This document shows positions 61,430-64,000 of a stretch of DNA of 64,000 nt, piece after piece. The position numbers and the translations under genes are program-made. The notes under the pieces were generated by a model. The model was not told the DNA's origin, searched no databases, and saw nothing but the letters and a program-made list of their open reading frames with translations. The stretch spans positions 1-64,000 of the forward strand of contig CAIXIX010000086.1 in NCBI GenBank assembly GCA_903919615.1. Reading direction: 5' to 3'. The DNA is from an uncultured Chthonomonas sp. GTDB lineage: Bacteria; Armatimonadota; Chthonomonadetes; Chthonomonadales; Chthonomonadaceae. How positions within the stretch are numbered: position 1 is the first letter of the stretch; every line of letters starts with the position of its first letter.

Positions 61430-62734
61430 CTATGCATGCGCCAGTGGCCATTCGGGAGAGCGCTCGCGGTCGAGCCAGCCGTTCGCCTCTTTATCCCCCA
61501 CGAACTTCCATGCATGCGGGTCCCACTTCAGCGTTTTTCCGTGCCAGTATGCCAGATTGCCAAGCTGGATAATTGCCACAGATCTCGCGCCGGTCTCTAC
61601 GTCACACAGTGGCTTTTCTCGGCTCCTGATACAGTCGATCCAGTTTCGGTGATGGCCGGGCGACTTAAAGAGATGTACCTCATCGTTGCGGATTGGCTCC
61701 TGGATGAGCCCATCAGGATCCGAAACGAGAACTCCCCGATCTATGTGGAGTGTGCCCTTCGTCCCGGTAAAGAAACAGCCGGATGGCCCGCCATGAGTCA
61801 TTTCAATGCCGTTGGCATAGACAAACTTAACCCCCATTCCGCTCGCAGGATCGGCCGGAGGAACGATTTCGACCGGGCCGGAGTTGTCCATCCCGAGCGC
61901 CTACTGAGCGATGTCGTAGTGGTGTGCGCCCATATCCGCATGCGAACCGCCAGAGTACTCACGATAGCTGCGCCATGCGGGAAAGTGGTTGTGAACCCCC
62001 CTCGGGCTCAATGCGGAGTTATATGGACGAGTAGGCGCGGGGCCCAGCCATAGCTTCCAGTCGAGACCAGGCTCCATTGCCTCTTCGGGGAGGTCGCACC
62101 ATTTTGATGGACCCCCAACGCCAACGGTAACCGTTTTGATATCTCCAATTCGACCGCTTCGAAGGTATTCGCATGCCTCGCGAAACTGGCCAAATACGTT
62201 GGATCGCTGCTGGCTGCCGGTCTGCATAACCCGTTTATGTTTCCGCACCGCCTCGATACAGCGCTTCGATTCCGCGAGGGTAAGCGTCATAGGCTTCTCG
62301 CAATAGACGTCTTTGCCAGCCTTACAGGCTTCAATAATCGGCTCAGCGTGCCAGTGCTCCGGTGTCGCGATGCATACCGCATCGACATCTTTGCGAGCAA
62401 GAACCTCTCGAAAATCGACATAAGTGTCGCAGGCGCGAGCACGGTCCGAGCCAGCATACGCACTTACAACACGCTGTTTTGCATGTTCGAGCCGGCTTGC
62501 ATCGACTTCGCACACCGCGACGATCTGCACATCCTTAAAACCAAGCAGCGTCGGGAGGTGAAAATCGTTGGCCATTTTGCCGCAGCCAATCACTGCGACA
62601 TTTATCCTCTCAGAAGGCGCCGTATGTCCGCCCCTTCCGAGCGCAGAGGCTGAGGCAAGTGTAGGCGCGGCTGCGGCCAGTGCTGCGCCCTGTACGAAAC
62701 TGCGGCGAGTCATTTTGATTCCTGAATCCTTCAT
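61430..62734 (-). pseudogene. Tat-exported Gfo/Idh/MocA oxidoreductase interrupted by an amber codon
   Basis: Codons 1-277 (from ATG at 62734, AGGAG eight bases before) encode a Tat signal (MTRRSFVQGAALAAAAPTLA) and the Rossmann domain: VAVIGCGKMANDFHLPTLLG, AVCIATPEHWHAEPIIEA and DVYCEKPMTLTLAESKRCIE. Codon 278 (61903-61901) is TAG within HHYDIAQ*ALGMDNSGPVEI; the family has Trp at this point (DIAQWALGMD). The same frame then continues intact to 61430 (VKFVYANGIEMTHGGPSGCF, HRNWIDCIRSREKPLCDVET). A single TGG-to-TAG change explains the break. It may be a recent nonsense mutation, a sequence error, or a readthrough site. Confidence 0.85.
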
Positions 62735-62829
62735 CTGACGATCTCCTGAATATCGAGGGAGGTGCTTTGTGTGCGTATTCGGCAGAGGTGTGCCTTAATT
62801 CCTGCGCGTCTGCGGAAGGGGGTAAGAGG

Positions 62830-62835
62830 TATACT
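62830..62835 (+). promoter_or_regulatory. -10 element for the GH35 gene
   Basis: AGAGGTATACT, the same motif seen before rel and ubiE. It sits directly upstream of the inverted repeat at 62840-62859. No clear -35. Confidence 0.45.
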
Positions 62836-62839
62836 CGCA

Positions 62840-62859
62840 GTGGTCCAAAATGGGACCAC
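62840..62859. promoter_or_regulatory. Inverted repeat, likely operator
   Basis: GTGGTCC-AAAATG-GGACCAC: a perfect 7-bp inverted repeat with a 6-base centre, beginning four bases after the -10 element, so it covers the transcription start. The TGGTC...GACCA half-sites resemble operators of GntR-family repressors. It lies between the divergent oxidoreductase and GH35 genes and could control both. Confidence 0.55.
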
Positions 62860-62908
62860 ATTCTGGCGCAACATTTATCGCGTCTATTTAGCGTGAAAGG
62901 CTCGCTGC

Positions 62909-64000
62909 ATGCAGGTCTCATCAGTCAAATTGAATTCTGGTCGCATCCTTCTTCGTTCTCTAGCCACCGGTGCCGCACTCATCTCAATCACTACTGCGGC
63001 GAACGCTCACGCATCTTCCAGCGATGTTAAGCCCGCTTCCGCGAAGTCCTTTGAAATAAAGGCGGGCAGCTTCTTATTGGATGGCAAGCCTATCCAGCTT
63101 ATTTCTGGAGAGATCCACTATCCGCGTATTCCCCATGAGTACTGGAGACAGCGGCTTCGGATGGCGAAAGCATGCGGCTTGAATACGATCACCACTTACG
63201 TATTCTGGAATATGCACGAGCCGGAAAAAGGTAAGTTCAATTTCAAGGGTGATGCAGATGTCGCACAGTTCATAAAGATCGCCCAGGAAGAGGGGCTGTT
63301 TGTTATCCTTCGCCCGGGGCCTTACGTTTGTGCTGAGTGGGATTTCGGCGGTTTCCCTTACTGGCTGTTGAATGAGAAGGGAATGACTGTACGCACCAGA
63401 GATCCGAAGTTTATGGAGTATACGCAGCGCTATTTTTCAGAGCTTGCAAAGCAGCTTATTCCGCTTCAGGTAGATCACGGCGGCAATATCGTGCAGGTAC
63501 AGGTGGAGAACGAGTACGGCTCCAACGGCAGTGACCTGGTGTATATGGGAATGGTGAGAGACGCTCTTCTAAAGGCAGGCTTCACCGCATCCCTGTTTAT
63601 GTGTGACGGCGGTTCACAGCTCGCGAACGATTATCTCGAAGGGCTGTTGCCAGGCGAGAATGGCGGCAGCGAACCCCAAATTAAGGCCAATATCGATAAG
63701 TACTATCCAGGGGGGCCCTACTTTGTGCCAGAGCACTACCCGGGCTGGCTGGATCACTGGGGCGCGCCAATGGTGCGTGTGAGTACTGCAAGTGTGGTCC
63801 GTAGTGCTGAGCGAATGCTAAACGGCGGAATTTCGTTTAACTACTACATGTTTCATGGCGGCACCAACTTTGCGTTTACCAACGGAGCCAACTTCGGCGG
63901 CGCCTTCGAGCCAGACATCACGAGCTACGACTATGATGCGCCAATGGATGAGGCCGGGCGAGCCACACCGAAATATATGGCGATACGTAATGTCATTGGC
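62909..64000 (+). CDS. GH35 beta-galactosidase, 5' part
   Basis: The frame is open from ATG at 62909 to the window edge (364 codons). AAAGG lies eight bases upstream. An N-terminal signal (LATGAALISITTAANAHA) is followed by the GH35 barrel: FEIKAGSFLLDGKPIQLISG, PGPYVCAEWDFGGFPYWLL, the acid/base VQVENEYGSNG, and the nucleophile block VPEHYPGWLDHWG. FNYYMFHGGTNFAFTNGANF is typical of the family. It removes terminal beta-galactose from exported or surface-bound glycans. The C-terminal domains are outside the window. Confidence 0.93.
   Translation, partial: MQVSSVKLNSGRILLRSLATGAALISITTAANAHASSSDVKPASAKSFEIKAGSFLLDGKPIQLISGEIHYPRIPHEYWRQRLRMAKACGLNTITTYVFWNMHEPEKGKFNFKGDADVAQFIKIAQEEGLFVILRPGPYVCAEWDFGGFPYWLLNEKGMTVRTRDPKFMEYTQRYFSELAKQLIPLQVDHGGNIVQVQVENEYGSNGSDLVYMGMVRDALLKAGFTASLFMCDGGSQLANDYLEGLLPGENGGSEPQIKANIDKYYPGGPYFVPEHYPGWLDHWGAPMVRVSTASVVRSAERMLNGGISFNYYMFHGGTNFAFTNGANFGGAFEPDITSYDYDAPMDEAGRATPKYMAIRNVIG

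Noticed and set aside
61430..62734. Genome-wide recoding of TAG
   Set aside because: TAG ends other genes normally (for example at 1247-1249 and 20943-20945), so reassignment is not supported by this one case.

Overview
The window looks like chromosomal DNA of a free-living heterotrophic bacterium of moderate G+C content. The gene mix points to Armatimonadota or a near neighbour: secreted and Tat-exported Gfo/Idh/MocA proteins, GH2, GH35, GHL10 and five-bladed-propeller glycosidases, phytanoyl-CoA dioxygenase, an exosortase/EpsI fusion, a Thermus-type isocitrate dehydrogenase and scattered single housekeeping genes. That placement is inference from gene content, since no rRNA is present. There is no sign of a phage, plasmid, insertion sequence or CRISPR array.

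Layout. 1-4.1 kb: a partial DUF1444-like gene and a translationally coupled nucleoside ABC importer (ATPase and two permeases; no binding protein beside it). 4.3-9.6 kb: a small unknown gene, ilvD, a secreted GHL10 glycosidase and coupled purE-purK. 9.7-14.1 kb: a secreted TPR protein, an unknown membrane protein and a FUSC-like protein. 14.3-16.3 kb: ubiE/menG plus a polyprenyl diphosphate synthase (quinone head methylation and tail synthesis) between a good promoter and a good terminator. 16.4-24.2 kb: a beta-propeller phosphoesterase, a YadA-head-like repeat protein without an anchor, and a sugar ABC importer (binding protein and two permeases, no ATPase). 24.2-27 kb: a structured untranslated region, an orphan ABC ATPase with an extra C-terminal domain, and an ADP-ribosylglycohydrolase overlapping it tail to tail.

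27-41 kb: a lipoprotein, trxB, an IMPase-family phosphatase, the bifunctional (p)ppGpp enzyme, then a likely exopolysaccharide/exosortase group (exosortase-EpsI fusion, SurA/EpsD-like foldase, WecG/TagA glycosyltransferase fused to a STAS domain), then radA and der. 41.5-54 kb: accessory carbohydrate genes (Gfo/Idh/MocA, propeller glycosidase, PhyH dioxygenase, GH2 with a nested discoidin-like domain) mixed with an M1 aminopeptidase, icd and a small winged-helix regulator. G-rich tandem repeats lie at the 3' ends of three of these genes. 54-64 kb: hisS, a LarC lacking its C-terminal half, mutY, tRNA-Phe, a decayed C39-like fragment, a zinc alcohol dehydrogenase, a secreted propeller/DUF11 protein, a Tat-exported oxidoreductase gene interrupted by an amber codon at a conserved Trp, and the start of a GH35 beta-galactosidase.

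Most interesting: the WecG-STAS fusion with Glu at the usual phosphoserine position; the amber-interrupted oxidoreductase; the anchorless YadA-head protein; G-quadruplex-capable 3' repeats that supply stop codons; a strong promoter leading into a structured untranslated region before the orphan ABC ATPase; truncated LarC; and a set of apparently leaderless genes. No complete novel defence or mobile system was seen.
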